This document shows, piece after piece, positions 8,154 to 16,293 of a stretch of DNA of 33,018 bases. Where the stretch lies: contig JAFQLL010000107.1 of assembly GCA_017414645.1 (NCBI GenBank), positions 1-33,018 on the forward strand. Direction: 5' to 3'. The translations under genes were made by a program, and so were the position numbers. Source of the DNA: Clostridia bacterium. GTDB taxonomy: Bacteria; Bacillota; Clostridia; UMGS1883. Numbering within the stretch: position 1 is the stretch's first letter; each line of letters begins with the position of its first letter. The notes under the pieces are model-generated. The model was given only the letters and a program-made list of their open reading frames with translations, searched no databases and was not told the DNA's origin.

Positions 8154-9086
8154 TTACTCACTCTTTCCTAAAATTGTTCCTTTTTCAATTTTGTTGCCTA
8201 CAAGGTAGTCCTTAACGCTCATTTTTTTCTTGCCGTCGAACTTTACTGCGCCAATTTTAATTGCGCCTTCACGGCAGGCAACCACTATGCCGTCCTTGTC
8301 AGCGGACAATACACAGCCGCTTTCGCCACAAGCTGCAACCTTTTCACATTCGTAGGGCACAAACCTTTTGCCCATGTAATAGGTATATGCCATTGGCCAG
8401 GAGTCCATACCCCTTATGAGGTTATAAACCTCATCCGCTGTTTTATCCCAGCTGATTTCGCCCTCACTCTTGGTGAGCATGGCAGCATAGGTCGCTTTGT
8501 CGTTGTCCTGCTTAATTGATGACATGTCGCCATTTTTAAAGCGTTCAATTGTTTTTATAAGCACCTCTGCACCTACCACTGCGAGCTTATCGTGCAGGGT
8601 TTCGGCAGTGTCGTTATCTTCAATTTTAACCTTTTCCACAAGGATAATGTTGCCTGTGTCAAGCCCTTTTTCCATGTACATTGCGGTAACGCCTGTTTCC
8701 TTTTTGCCGTCGATTATGGCTCTCTGGATGGGCGCTGCACCGCGGTATTCGGGCAGGATTGAGGCGTGGCCGTTAACACAGCCGTACTTGGGATAGTTTA
8801 AAACATATTCGGGAAGTATTTTTCCGTACGCCACAACTATTATAATATCGGGGTTAATTTCCTCTAAAAAGGGCATCAATTCGCCGTTTTTAAGGCTTTC
8901 GGGCTGAAAGGTGGGAATGTTATATTCCTCTGCAACAGCCTTAACGGGTGTGGGCACAACATTCATGCCTCTGCCCTTGGGCTTGTCGGGCTGAGACACA
9001 ACCCCACACACATTATAGCCTCTTTCACAAAAGGTTTTTAAGGTAACCGCCGCAAAATCGGGCGTACCCATAAACATTATTTTCAT
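8154..9086 (-). CDS. fmt: Methionyl-tRNA formyltransferase
   Basis: The 310-residue enzyme formylates Met-tRNA(fMet) with 10-formyltetrahydrofolate. The start MKIMFMGTPDFA is characteristic. Catalytic residues correspond to Asn105, His107 (NGHASILP) and Asp143 (LDTG), with the RGAAPIQ loop at 115-121. A C-terminal OB-like tRNA-binding domain occupies about 205-310. AGGAG is 11 bases upstream of the ATG. It is downstream of def, which removes the formyl group, but the two are separated by 189 bases of repeats rather than directly coupled. Confidence 0.95.
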   Translation of the reverse strand: MKIMFMGTPDFAAVTLKTFCERGYNVCGVVSQPDKPKGRGMNVVPTPVKAVAEEYNIPTFQPESLKNGELMPFLEEINPDIIIVVAYGKILPEYVLNYPKYGCVNGHASILPEYRGAAPIQRAIIDGKKETGVTAMYMEKGLDTGNIILVEKVKIEDNDTAETLHDKLAVVGAEVLIKTIERFKNGDMSSIKQDNDKATYAAMLTKSEGEISWDKTADEVYNLIRGMDSWPMAYTYYMGKRFVPYECEKVAACGESGCVLSADKDGIVVACREGAIKIGAVKFDGKKKMSVKDYLVGNKIEKGTILGKSE

Positions 9087-9104
9087 TTGAAATATTCACT
9101 CCTG

Positions 9105-9276
9105 TTGGTGTGTTAACACAGTGCTAATGAATAATGAAGTCGCTACGCTGATGAATATTGAAAAATGAAAAATTAATGAAGAAAATCGTTTTGACGATTT
9201 TCAACCGAAATTATTCATCATTCATTATTAATTATTCATTTCAGTACACTGCATTCTGCACTCCGCATTCTGCATT
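9105..9276. repeat. AT-rich inverted repeats and heptamer run between def and fmt
   Basis: From left to right the gap holds a TGTGTTAACACA palindrome, ATGAATAATGAA-type runs, a perfect 9-bp hairpin GAAAATCGT/ACGATTTTC (9181-9189 and 9194-9202), the reverse-complement ATTATTCATT runs, and a GCATTCT-type heptamer series at 9249-9276 that ends at the def stop codon. Read on the minus strand the hairpin is followed by TTCATTAATTTTT, so it could act as a weak terminator between def and fmt. Confidence 0.7.
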
Positions 9277-9746
9277 TAATCTTCATCGTCCTCTAAGTCC
9301 ACCCATTCCACAACCTTCGATGCATACAAAACACCGTCGAGATGGTCGTTTTCGTGGCAGATGCACTTTGAGTAAAGCTCTTCGCCTGTGTAGGTAAATT
9401 CATTGCCGTTTCTGTCAAAGGCTTTAACTGTTGTTTTCATGGGTCGCTCAACCATGCCTGCCTTACCGGGAAGGCTTAAGCAACCCTCAACGTCGGTATA
9501 GCTGCCCTCAGTTGACACAATTGTGGGGTTTATAAATTCAACCATGCCCTTATCGGGTGTGTCGATTACAAAAACCCTTTTAAGAATGCCCACCTGAGGT
9601 GCTGCAAGGCCAACACCGTTGGACTTAATCAAGGTTTCCTTCATGTCGTCTAAAAGCATGTGAAGCCTTTCGTCGAATTTATCTACAACGCGGCAAACCT
9701 TGCCAAGACAAGGGTCGCCCTCTAATCTTATTTCTCTTATAGCCAT
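9276..9746 (-). CDS. def: Peptide deformylase
   Basis: The 156-residue metalloenzyme removes the formyl group from new proteins. The three deformylase motifs are present: GVGLAAPQ (44-51), EGCLS (87-91, metal ligand Cys89) and HENDH (131-135, ligands His131 and His135, catalytic Glu132). The residue before the last motif is Cys rather than the more usual Gln. The ATG at 9746 is chosen because AAGGAGA lies eight bases upstream; a longer reading frame to 9824 would only translate the hairpin array. The stop codon abuts a heptamer repeat. Confidence 0.95.
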   Translation of the reverse strand: MAIREIRLEGDPCLGKVCRVVDKFDERLHMLLDDMKETLIKSNGVGLAAPQVGILKRVFVIDTPDKGMVEFINPTIVSTEGSYTDVEGCLSLPGKAGMVERPMKTTVKAFDRNGNEFTYTGEELYSKCICHENDHLDGVLYASKVVEWVDLEDDED

Positions 9747-9762
9747 ATAGAATCTCCTTTTT

Positions 9763-9966
9763 GTGAAGTTTTTTCTTTGAAAAAGTGAAGTTGCTGTCGC
9801 AGTGAAGTTTTGTGTTACACACAAAGTGAAGTTAAGTTTGCTGCCGCAAGGGTAATTTCTCGCTTCGCCGCAAGGCGAAACTTCACTTACGAAGTAAACT
9901 TCACTATCGAAGATAAATTCACTTGCCGACAGGCAAACTTAGTTGTTGAAAGCACAGCTTTCAACT
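9763..9966. repeat. Mini-hairpin array with GTGAAGTT spacer (priA-def gap)
   Basis: The spacer GTGAAGTT occurs at 9763, 9785, 9802 and 9826. After a centre containing CGCC..GGCG, its reverse complement AACTTCAC occurs at 9879 and 9897, with a one-mismatch form at 9915. Between spacers lie short hairpins with different arms: TTTTC/GAAAA, TGC/GCA, TTTGTGT/ACACAAA, TTAC/GTAA, TATC/GATA, TTGCC/GGCAA and GTTGAAAGC/GCTTTCAAC. The last overlaps the priA stop codon. No reading frame explains the pattern. Confidence 0.85.
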
Positions 9967-12393
9967 CATCGAATACGGGTCAACGTCAACTGTTATCTGA
10001 ATGCCCTCGGGGCGCTTTGCACTAAGCATTCTGCGGAAGGCATGGCTCAGCTCCTTAACATTTTTAACCTTAAACCATATTCTTTTACGGTACCTGCCCT
10101 GAATTTTTTTGATGGGCGCATCGTGCGGTCCGTAAATGGTTATGCCTTCGTTACGTATTCCGTCAGAAACTTTCAGCTCGCCCAAAGCAGCATGGGCGCA
10201 TTTAAGGCATTTTTCCTCGTCCTCGCCTGTTATGAGAATGTTCACAATATGCTCAAAGGGCGGATAGCCAAAAGCCTTACGGAAGGCAATTTCGTCTTTA
10301 TAAAATGCCTTATAGTCCTGCTTGGCAGCTAAGTTAAGCACCCTGTTTTCAGGGGAATAGGTCTGGATAACTGCTCTGCCGGGAGTATCGCCTCTGCCTG
10401 CTCTGCCGCAGACCTGGGTTATGAGGGCAAAGGTTCTTTCCTGTGCACGAAAGTCGTCGGAATAAAGCGACGAATCGGCAGCCAATGCACCAACTAAGGT
10501 AACACGGGGGAAATCCAGCCCTTTAGATACCATCTGTGTGCCAAGTAAAATGTCGCCATTTTCCTTTTCGAACTCGTTAAGCACCTTTTCGTGACCGTTT
10601 TTACCGCCTGTTGTGTCTGCATCCATGCGTACAATTTTCGCCTTGGGGAAAATTTCGGCAATTTGCCTTTCCGCCTTCTGGGTGCCTGCACCAAAGTCCT
10701 TGATTTTTTTGCTTTTGCACTCAGGGCAAAGAGAGTCTCGCTTTTGCCTGTGGGAGCAAATGTGACAATTTAACGTATCGTTTGATGCATGATAAGTGAG
10801 CGACACACTGCAATTGGGGCACATGTACACAAAGCCGCAGTCACGGCAGGAAACAAAGGTTGAAAAGCCGCGACGGTTTAAAAACAGTATTGTCTGCTCG
10901 TTATTTTCCAAGTTTTCGTACATGCCCTTTGCTAAAATCCGGCTTAAAACAGTTCTGTTGCCCTCTTCAAGCTCTTTACGCATGTCCACAATCTCAACTT
11001 TTGGAAGGGGGTTAAGATTGTAGCGCTTTGTTAATTCAATTAATGTATATTCGCCCGTTTGCGCCTTATAGTAGCTTTCTGCCGATGGTGTTGCCGAGGC
11101 TAAAACCAAGGGGCAACCAGCCGCTTCTGCCCTCATATGGGCAATTTCAATTGCGTGGTACTTGGGCGCGGTTTCCGACTTATAGGAATATTCGTGTTCC
11201 TCATCGATAATTATTATGCCAAGGTTTCTTACCGGTGCAAAAATTGCACTTCTTGCACCTACAACAACCTTTGCCTCGCCTGTTTGTATGCGGGTGTATT
11301 CGTCGTAGCGCTCGCCTAAGGAAAGGGCTGAGTGCATAACGGCAACCACCTTGCCGAAGCGCTTATAAAAGCGGTCGGTAATTTGCGGTGTGAGGGAAAT
11401 TTCGGGCACTAACACAATTGCCTGCTTGCCCGATGCGATAACCTCCTCAACTATCTGCAGATAAACCTCGGTTTTACCGCTGCCTGTGACACCATGAATT
11501 AAGAAGGTGCCCTTCTCTTTGCTTTTTATTGTTTCAATAGCCTTTTTCTGCTCCTCTGTTGCTTCAAAGGCTACGGTTTTTTCCACTTTTTCGCCCATGG
11601 GGCTTCGCAGTATTCGTTTGTCTTCAAACTCTACTATGCCTTTAATGTTAAGTGCCTCGATGCTGTTTCTCGACGCATTGCACTCTTTCATAATATCAGC
11701 TATTGTGTACTTTCCGCCACTTGCTAAGAATTCCACAATTTTTGCCTGCATGGGGCTTCGTTTTTTTAAGGCTTCAGCTAAGGTGTAGGGGTCCTCTTCA
11801 GATGCAAAGTACGCAACCTTAACTGTTTTTTCGCCTACTTTATTTATGCTTTTGTATTCAATTTTTGCTATGCCCTTTTTCAGGAGGGCATTTACCTGAG
11901 CGCGTGCAGCCTTGCCCATTTCGGCGCGGATTGCCGCCATTTCCATGCTGCCTGAGGCATTTGTAAGAAGGGTTAAAAGCCTTTCCTGCAATGCGCTTCT
12001 TGAAACAAGCTCTTTAGCTTCAGCTAAGGTGTAGGTATCTGTTAAATTAACCCATTCTTCCTTTTTCTGCTCGCTTCCTGCAGGCAGAAAAAGCTTTGCA
12101 ACGGAATAAAAGCTGCAGTAATAGTCCTCTCGCATTTTAAAAATGAGCTCAATGTCCTTTTGGGTTAAAAGGGGCATGGGGTCAACCACGCTTTTAATTT
12201 CCTTTATGTCGTCAAAGTCAACCGAGTCAACAATTTTTGTAATGATAGCATCACTAAGGCGGTTTGTGTACCCAAAGGGAACCTTGCAGCGTGCGCCCAC
12301 AACACAATCACCGATTAGCTTTTTCGGTATGCGGTATGAAAAGGGCTTGTCAAGGCTTAAAAGCGGAGTATTAATATAAACCTCTGCATACAT
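9961..12393 (-). CDS. priA: Primosomal replication restart helicase
   Basis: The 810-residue helicase reloads the replicative helicase at stalled forks. The order is a 3'-DNA-binding domain (about 1-100), a winged-helix region, a helicase core with Walker A GVTGSGKTE (301-309) and DEEH (397-400), then a zinc-binding insert with Cys516, 519, 525, 528, 543, 546, 556 and 559, and the C-terminal lobe ending DPYS. All eight zinc cysteines are present. The ATG at 12393 has AGGTGAT upstream. The stop codon sits inside a 9-bp hairpin that begins the downstream repeat array. Confidence 0.96.
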   Translation of the reverse strand: MYAEVYINTPLLSLDKPFSYRIPKKLIGDCVVGARCKVPFGYTNRLSDAIITKIVDSVDFDDIKEIKSVVDPMPLLTQKDIELIFKMREDYYCSFYSVAKLFLPAGSEQKKEEWVNLTDTYTLAEAKELVSRSALQERLLTLLTNASGSMEMAAIRAEMGKAARAQVNALLKKGIAKIEYKSINKVGEKTVKVAYFASEEDPYTLAEALKKRSPMQAKIVEFLASGGKYTIADIMKECNASRNSIEALNIKGIVEFEDKRILRSPMGEKVEKTVAFEATEEQKKAIETIKSKEKGTFLIHGVTGSGKTEVYLQIVEEVIASGKQAIVLVPEISLTPQITDRFYKRFGKVVAVMHSALSLGERYDEYTRIQTGEAKVVVGARSAIFAPVRNLGIIIIDEEHEYSYKSETAPKYHAIEIAHMRAEAAGCPLVLASATPSAESYYKAQTGEYTLIELTKRYNLNPLPKVEIVDMRKELEEGNRTVLSRILAKGMYENLENNEQTILFLNRRGFSTFVSCRDCGFVYMCPNCSVSLTYHASNDTLNCHICSHRQKRDSLCPECKSKKIKDFGAGTQKAERQIAEIFPKAKIVRMDADTTGGKNGHEKVLNEFEKENGDILLGTQMVSKGLDFPRVTLVGALAADSSLYSDDFRAQERTFALITQVCGRAGRGDTPGRAVIQTYSPENRVLNLAAKQDYKAFYKDEIAFRKAFGYPPFEHIVNILITGEDEEKCLKCAHAALGELKVSDGIRNEGITIYGPHDAPIKKIQGRYRKRIWFKVKNVKELSHAFRRMLSAKRPEGIQITVDVDPYSMS

Positions 12394-12446
12394 TATATCA
12401 CCTAAATATTACTTAGTTATTACAACACCTGTTGCAGCTGTGAAGC

Positions 12447-13892
12447 TTATCGGTTGCCTGTTATTACAACTGTTCTTGTGTCGTTATCCCACTCGGCTTT
12501 CATTGAGAGTGCTTCTACAATTGCTCTCACGGGCACGTATACTGTTCCGTCAATATTTTTCGGAGCAACGTAGTTATTGTTTACATCACAGGGAATGATA
12601 AGCTTTCCGTCAACAAAAACTTTAATGTCCTTGTAGATTTCTTTTTCAATTTCGGGGAAGTTTTCTTCAACAAGGAAAAGCTCTGCCATATCAGCTTCCA
12701 CTACGCTTCCGTAGGAAAATTCGTCCATGTAAACAAAAGCTGCTGCAAATATATCAAGCATATATTCTGCCGTTTTTTCGTCAGTACTCTCATCAAATAC
12801 AATTTCCTGTCTTATTTCGGCCTCATATACTTCTCGTTCGTCTACAAAGAGGTTGTTTTCGTTCATAATTTTTAGAACGATTGCCAAAGCACCCAAGGCT
12901 TCAAACTTTTCTTCGGTTTTGCCTTCAGGAAAGATTTTATCCATTGCGTCGACAGTAATTTCAACGCCTTCAATTTTTCCGTAAACACCGCTTTTTTCAA
13001 CCTCAACAACCTTGCCAATGTCTGCGTTTTCTATCTCTATTGGCAAAATGTTTTTCTGGTAATAGTGTGCATCGGCAAACTCTTCATTCAAGGGAAGCCT
13101 TTTAATTACGTGGTAGCCATAAGTCGACTTAACCGGCTCAAGGGTATATGCTTCAACCTCAAGGCTGAAAGCCGCTGTTTCAAATTCTTCAACCATTTCA
13201 CCATAGGTGAAGGTATAGCTCGTACCCTTCATCTGGCCGGGGTCTGTGTTATATTCTTCAATTAAAAGGTTAAAGTCCACGCCGTCGTTCAATGCATCAA
13301 TAACCTTTAATGCATCCTCTTCGTCCTTAACAAGAATGTGCTGTGCGGTAACGTAACTTTCTCTTGGTGCACAGCCGTCGGGAAACGCATAGTTAAGAAG
13401 TGATGAGCACGCAGCGTAATAAAGATAGCGCTTGTCCTCTTCGGTTTCAACTCTGCCATTTCTTTCGCAGATTTCGTTATAGTATTCCTCAATTTCTGCG
13501 TCGGAATACTTTTCCTTTGCCAGCGTTATTATTTTTGCTTCGTCGATTATGTTTTCAATGTCAACATAATACTGAAGGTCGCTCTTAAAGAAAACCTTAT
13601 CGCCGATAAGAAGTATGGGCTCGTCTTTTTTAGCAGCATCCGTAGGCTCCGCTCCTATATAAACAGAGTAGTTTTCTGCATCAAAAGAAACTTCTTTTCC
13701 TACAGCAGTGCCCATTGCTCTTACGGGAAGGAATGTTGAGCCATTTTCAATAAAAGGCGTAACAACCTCGCCCAAGGCATTCTTGGGGATAAATTCAGTC
13801 CCGTTAATTGTTATGTTTATATCTGCCGCCACTACAGGCATTGCACTAAAAAGCATAGCACCTGCCAGCAAGCTGCTGATTATCTTTTTCAT
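12447..13892 (-). CDS. Secreted parvulin-like foldase flanked by stalk (copper amine oxidase N-like) domains
   Basis: The 481-residue protein has a signal peptide (1-23, cleavage near VVAA-D) and no lipobox cysteine. Residues 25-80 resemble a copper amine oxidase N-terminal-like stalk repeat (FLPVRAMGTAVG). About 100-175 is helical and SurA_N-like. Residues 181-267 resemble a parvulin prolyl isomerase (AQHILVKDEEDA at the start, TYGYHVIKRL at the end). A second helical part (about 310-420) is followed by another stalk repeat at 423-478 (YVPVRAIVEALS). The likely role is folding or anchoring of secreted proteins outside the membrane. The ATG at 13892 has AGAGGAGAG upstream; the ATG-free extension to 13925 is unlikely. 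It is inserted between coaBC and priA, which adjoin in Bacillus. Confidence 0.8.
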   Translation of the reverse strand: MKKIISSLLAGAMLFSAMPVVAADINITINGTEFIPKNALGEVVTPFIENGSTFLPVRAMGTAVGKEVSFDAENYSVYIGAEPTDAAKKDEPILLIGDKVFFKSDLQYYVDIENIIDEAKIITLAKEKYSDAEIEEYYNEICERNGRVETEEDKRYLYYAACSSLLNYAFPDGCAPRESYVTAQHILVKDEEDALKVIDALNDGVDFNLLIEEYNTDPGQMKGTSYTFTYGEMVEEFETAAFSLEVEAYTLEPVKSTYGYHVIKRLPLNEEFADAHYYQKNILPIEIENADIGKVVEVEKSGVYGKIEGVEITVDAMDKIFPEGKTEEKFEALGALAIVLKIMNENNLFVDEREVYEAEIRQEIVFDESTDEKTAEYMLDIFAAAFVYMDEFSYGSVVEADMAELFLVEENFPEIEKEIYKDIKVFVDGKLIIPCDVNNNYVAPKNIDGTVYVPVRAIVEALSMKAEWDNDTRTVVITGNR

Positions 13893-13909
13893 AATTCTCT
13901 CTCCTCTAT

Positions 13910-13987
13910 AGCGCAAGCGCTCCAATCAAATTCCGCAAAGCGGAATTTATTCCTTCGTTCTGCATTCTGCACTCTGCATTCTGCGTT
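13910..13987. repeat. Two small hairpins and a heptamer run upstream of the foldase gene
   Basis: AGCGC/GCGCT (13910-13921) and AAATTCCGC/GCGGAATTT (13928-13948, loop AAA) lie directly upstream of the foldase ribosome site. They are followed by four GCATTCT-type heptamers (13957-13987). If the gene is transcribed from this gap, both hairpins would be in the leader. Confidence 0.7.
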
Positions 13988-14036
13988 TTGTTTCATACCA
14001 TTTTACTTTTATCTGAGACCACTGTTGCAATTTTAA

Positions 14037-14293
14037 ATGATGATATGTGTTATACACATGAAATGCTATCGCATGATATATCGCTTCGCGACATGATATG
14101 AGCTTTCAGCTCATTCAGGTAGAAAATTCTCCGAATTTTCATTTTATTTAATCAATGATTTGCGATGAGCACGTTCTTGCTCTGCTCACAATCATCGCAA
14201 ATCTACCGCAATGCACTATGTGCATATCATGAAACCAAAGGTTTTATTTCATGTGCCGAAGGCACATTTCATGCCGCAGGCATTTCATTTTCA
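14037..14293. repeat. Mini-hairpin array with ATGATAT/ATGAAAT spacer (coaBC-foldase gap)
   Basis: This fills most of a 403-base gap without genes. The left half has spacers ATGATAT or ATGAAAT between hairpins ATGTGT/ACACAT, TGC/GCA, TCGC/GCGA and TGAGCT/AGCTCA. The centre has GAAAATTC/GAATTTTC (14122-14140), then ATTTTATT, and a long hairpin GATTTGCGAT/ATCGCAAATC (14157-14203). The right half has spacers ATATCAT or ATTTCAT (reverse complements) between TGCAC/GTGCA, AAACC/GGTTT, ATGTGCC/GGCACAT and GCC/GGC. The array reaches the coaBC stop codon. Most loops are TTC, GAA, TAT or AAA. I found no convincing promoter in the gap. Confidence 0.85.
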
Positions 14294-14295
14294 TG

Positions 14296-15483
14296 TTACA
14301 TAGCGCTTATTTTATCAAGTATTACTGCCGCTAAGTTTTCCTTAGTGTCCATAGGCAGTGTGGTTACAGTGCCGTCCTTTTCAATGAGGGTTAAAACGTT
14401 TGTGTCAACACCGAAGCCTGCACCGGGGGTTGTAAGGCTGTTTGCACAGATCATGTCTAAGTTTTTACCCTCGAGCTTCTTTTTTGCGTTTTCCAGCAAA
14501 TTTTCTGTTTCCATGCAGAAGCCCACAAGCACCTGATGTGCCTTCTTTTCGCCAAGATATTTTAAAATATCGTCGGTTTTTTCAAGCTCAATTGAAAGAG
14601 AGGCGTTTTCCTTTTTTGTTTTTTGGGTGTTCACTGTTTTAGGCTTAAAGTCGGCAACTGCAGCCGATTTAATAACAATGTCCATATCAAAATAGCGCTC
14701 AGTGACCTCACGGAACATGTCACGTGCGGAAACAACCTCAACCGTGTCAACGCCTGCAATTTTAGGAAGGCTTGTTTTACCTGTTACAAGGGTAACTTTA
14801 GCACCCTTTGCCTTTGCAATGCGCGCCAATGCATAGCCCATTTTACCTGTTGAATGGTTAGTTATGTACCTTACAGGGTCGATAGCCTCCTGTGTGGGGC
14901 CTGCAGTAATGAGTACTTTTTTTCCTGAAAGGGTCTTTTCAAAGGCAACCTCCTGCACCAATCTTTCAACAATTTCGCTTGGCTCGGGCAATTTTCCCAT
15001 GCCGACTGAGCCGCAGGCAAGCCTGCCTGAAGCACTCTTAATTACGACAAAACCCCTGCCACGTAATTTCTCTATGTTTTCCTGTACGATTTCATTCTCG
15101 TACATGTGAGTATTCATGGCGGGGGAAATTATTATTTTTTTATCGTTTGCCGCAAGAATGGTTGAGGTAAGCATGTCGTCAGCAATGCCGTTTGCAGCCT
15201 TTGCAATAAAGTTGGCAGTGGCAGGTGCAACTAAAATTGCATCTGCACCTCTTGCCAGGTCAATATGAGGCACGCCCTGCTCATCGGGGTCGAAAAGCGA
15301 GGTGTGCACCTTATTATTTGTCAGACTCTTAAAGGTCAGGGGCGCAACAAACTCACAGGCAGCCTTGGTCATTATAACATGAACGTCTGCCCCGAGCTTT
15401 ATAAGTCGCGATGCTATGTCGCACGCCTTGTAGGCGGCAATACCGCCTGTTACACCCAGTACAATATTTTTCCCTTTAAGCAT
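14296..15483 (-). CDS. coaBC: Bifunctional phosphopantothenoylcysteine decarboxylase / phosphopantothenate-cysteine ligase
   Basis: The 395-residue enzyme carries out two steps of coenzyme A synthesis. The N-terminal FMN-dependent CoaC half (about 1-180) has His73 (PHIDLARGAD), PAMNTHM (121-127) and the catalytic Cys157 (GRLACGSVG). The C-terminal CoaB half starts near 186 with ITAGPTQE and contains NHSTGKMG (209-216). AAGGAG lies upstream of the ATG, which is 15 bases after rpoZ. The stop codon abuts a hairpin array. Confidence 0.96.
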   Translation of the reverse strand: MLKGKNIVLGVTGGIAAYKACDIASRLIKLGADVHVIMTKAACEFVAPLTFKSLTNNKVHTSLFDPDEQGVPHIDLARGADAILVAPATANFIAKAANGIADDMLTSTILAANDKKIIISPAMNTHMYENEIVQENIEKLRGRGFVVIKSASGRLACGSVGMGKLPEPSEIVERLVQEVAFEKTLSGKKVLITAGPTQEAIDPVRYITNHSTGKMGYALARIAKAKGAKVTLVTGKTSLPKIAGVDTVEVVSARDMFREVTERYFDMDIVIKSAAVADFKPKTVNTQKTKKENASLSIELEKTDDILKYLGEKKAHQVLVGFCMETENLLENAKKKLEGKNLDMICANSLTTPGAGFGVDTNVLTLIEKDGTVTTLPMDTKENLAAVILDKISAM

Positions 15484-15498
15484 ATTAATTCTCCTTAA

Positions 15499-15675
15499 TT
15501 ACAGCTTAATTTTTACCTTACCTTCGCTGATTTCGCCAATTGCAACACTAACGTGCTTATCGGTAATGTCTGCGTTGCGTTCTGCAAGCTGTCTTGCTCT
15601 CTTTGCTGTTACAATAACAAGAGAATATCTTGAGGGCACGCCCTCCATAAGTTTAGCAATTTCGGGATATAACAT
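15499..15675 (-). CDS. rpoZ: RNA polymerase omega subunit
   Basis: This 58-residue protein begins MLYPEIAKLM and contains the omega signature SRYSLVIVTAKRARQL followed by the EISEGKVKI end. Omega binds the beta-prime C-terminus and helps RNA polymerase assemble. The length is close to the short Firmicute form. AAGGAG is placed nine bases before the ATG, the start is two bases after the gmk stop, and coaBC follows after 15 bases. The gmk-rpoZ-coaBC order matches Bacillus. Confidence 0.93.
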   Translation of the reverse strand: MLYPEIAKLMEGVPSRYSLVIVTAKRARQLAERNADITDKHVSVAIGEISEGKVKIKL

Positions 15676-15677
15676 AA

Positions 15678-16274
15678 TTAAAACTCCTTTATAAAATCAA
15701 TATTGTTATTTATTTTACATTTTTCCGCATCGAAAATGGCTCTTAAGTCTTCAACAGCCTTATCAACTGTATCGTTAATTATGAGGTAGTCGTACCGGGG
15801 CGCAAGCTTAATTTCCTCCATGGCACGATTAAGGCGTTTTTCAATAACCTCCATGCTTTCCGTTCCTCGGCCTATAAGCCTTTCACGCAGTATTTCGTAG
15901 CTGGGAGGAACTGTGAAAACAAGCACTGCATCGGGGCGGTTTTCCTTTACCTTGAATGCACCCTGCACCTCGATTTCCAGAATTACGTCCTTACCCTCGT
16001 TAAGCGCCTTTTCGGCATTTTCACGGGGAGTACCGTACTTATGCTCGCAAAAATCGGCATATTCCAGAAAGCCGTTTTCATTCTTCATCTTGTCAAATTC
16101 CTCATCTGTTATGAAGAAATAGTTAACGCCGTGTTTTTCGCCCTCGCGAGGGTCACGGGTTGTGGCAGATATTGAAACGAACACATCGCTGTACCTACGT
16201 GCATATTCCTTTACCACAGTTCCCTTGCCTGCACCGGAGGGACCTGAAAGCACAAGTAACGTTCCTTTTTTCAT
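15678..16274 (-). CDS. gmk: Guanylate kinase
   Basis: The 198-residue enzyme phosphorylates GMP to GDP with ATP. The P-loop is GPSGAGKGT (11-19). The GMP-binding region has TTRDPREGE and the conserved YFF/EFLEYA stretch, and the lid contains RLIGRGTES. The length is normal. It lies 19 bases after remA and two bases before rpoZ, probably in one transcript. Confidence 0.96.
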   Translation of the reverse strand: MKKGTLLVLSGPSGAGKGTVVKEYARRYSDVFVSISATTRDPREGEKHGVNYFFITDEEFDKMKNENGFLEYADFCEHKYGTPRENAEKALNEGKDVILEIEVQGAFKVKENRPDAVLVFTVPPSYEILRERLIGRGTESMEVIEKRLNRAMEEIKLAPRYDYLIINDTVDKAVEDLRAIFDAEKCKINNNIDFIKEF

Positions 16275-16293
16275 AGCTTAACTCTGTCCTTTC

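Noticed and set aside
9747-9824. An N-terminal extension of peptide deformylase
   Set aside because: It translates array spacers, and the ATG at 9746 has AAGGAGA at good distance.
14021-14032. ACTGTTGCAATT shared with 16958-16969
   Set aside because: A 12-base match between two places in 33 kb is expected by chance, and its orientation to the arrays differs at the two sites.
9763-14293. CRISPR arrays at the repeat-rich gaps
   Set aside because: Spacer words are 7-8 bases and flip orientation, units are under 25 bases, and no cas gene is nearby.
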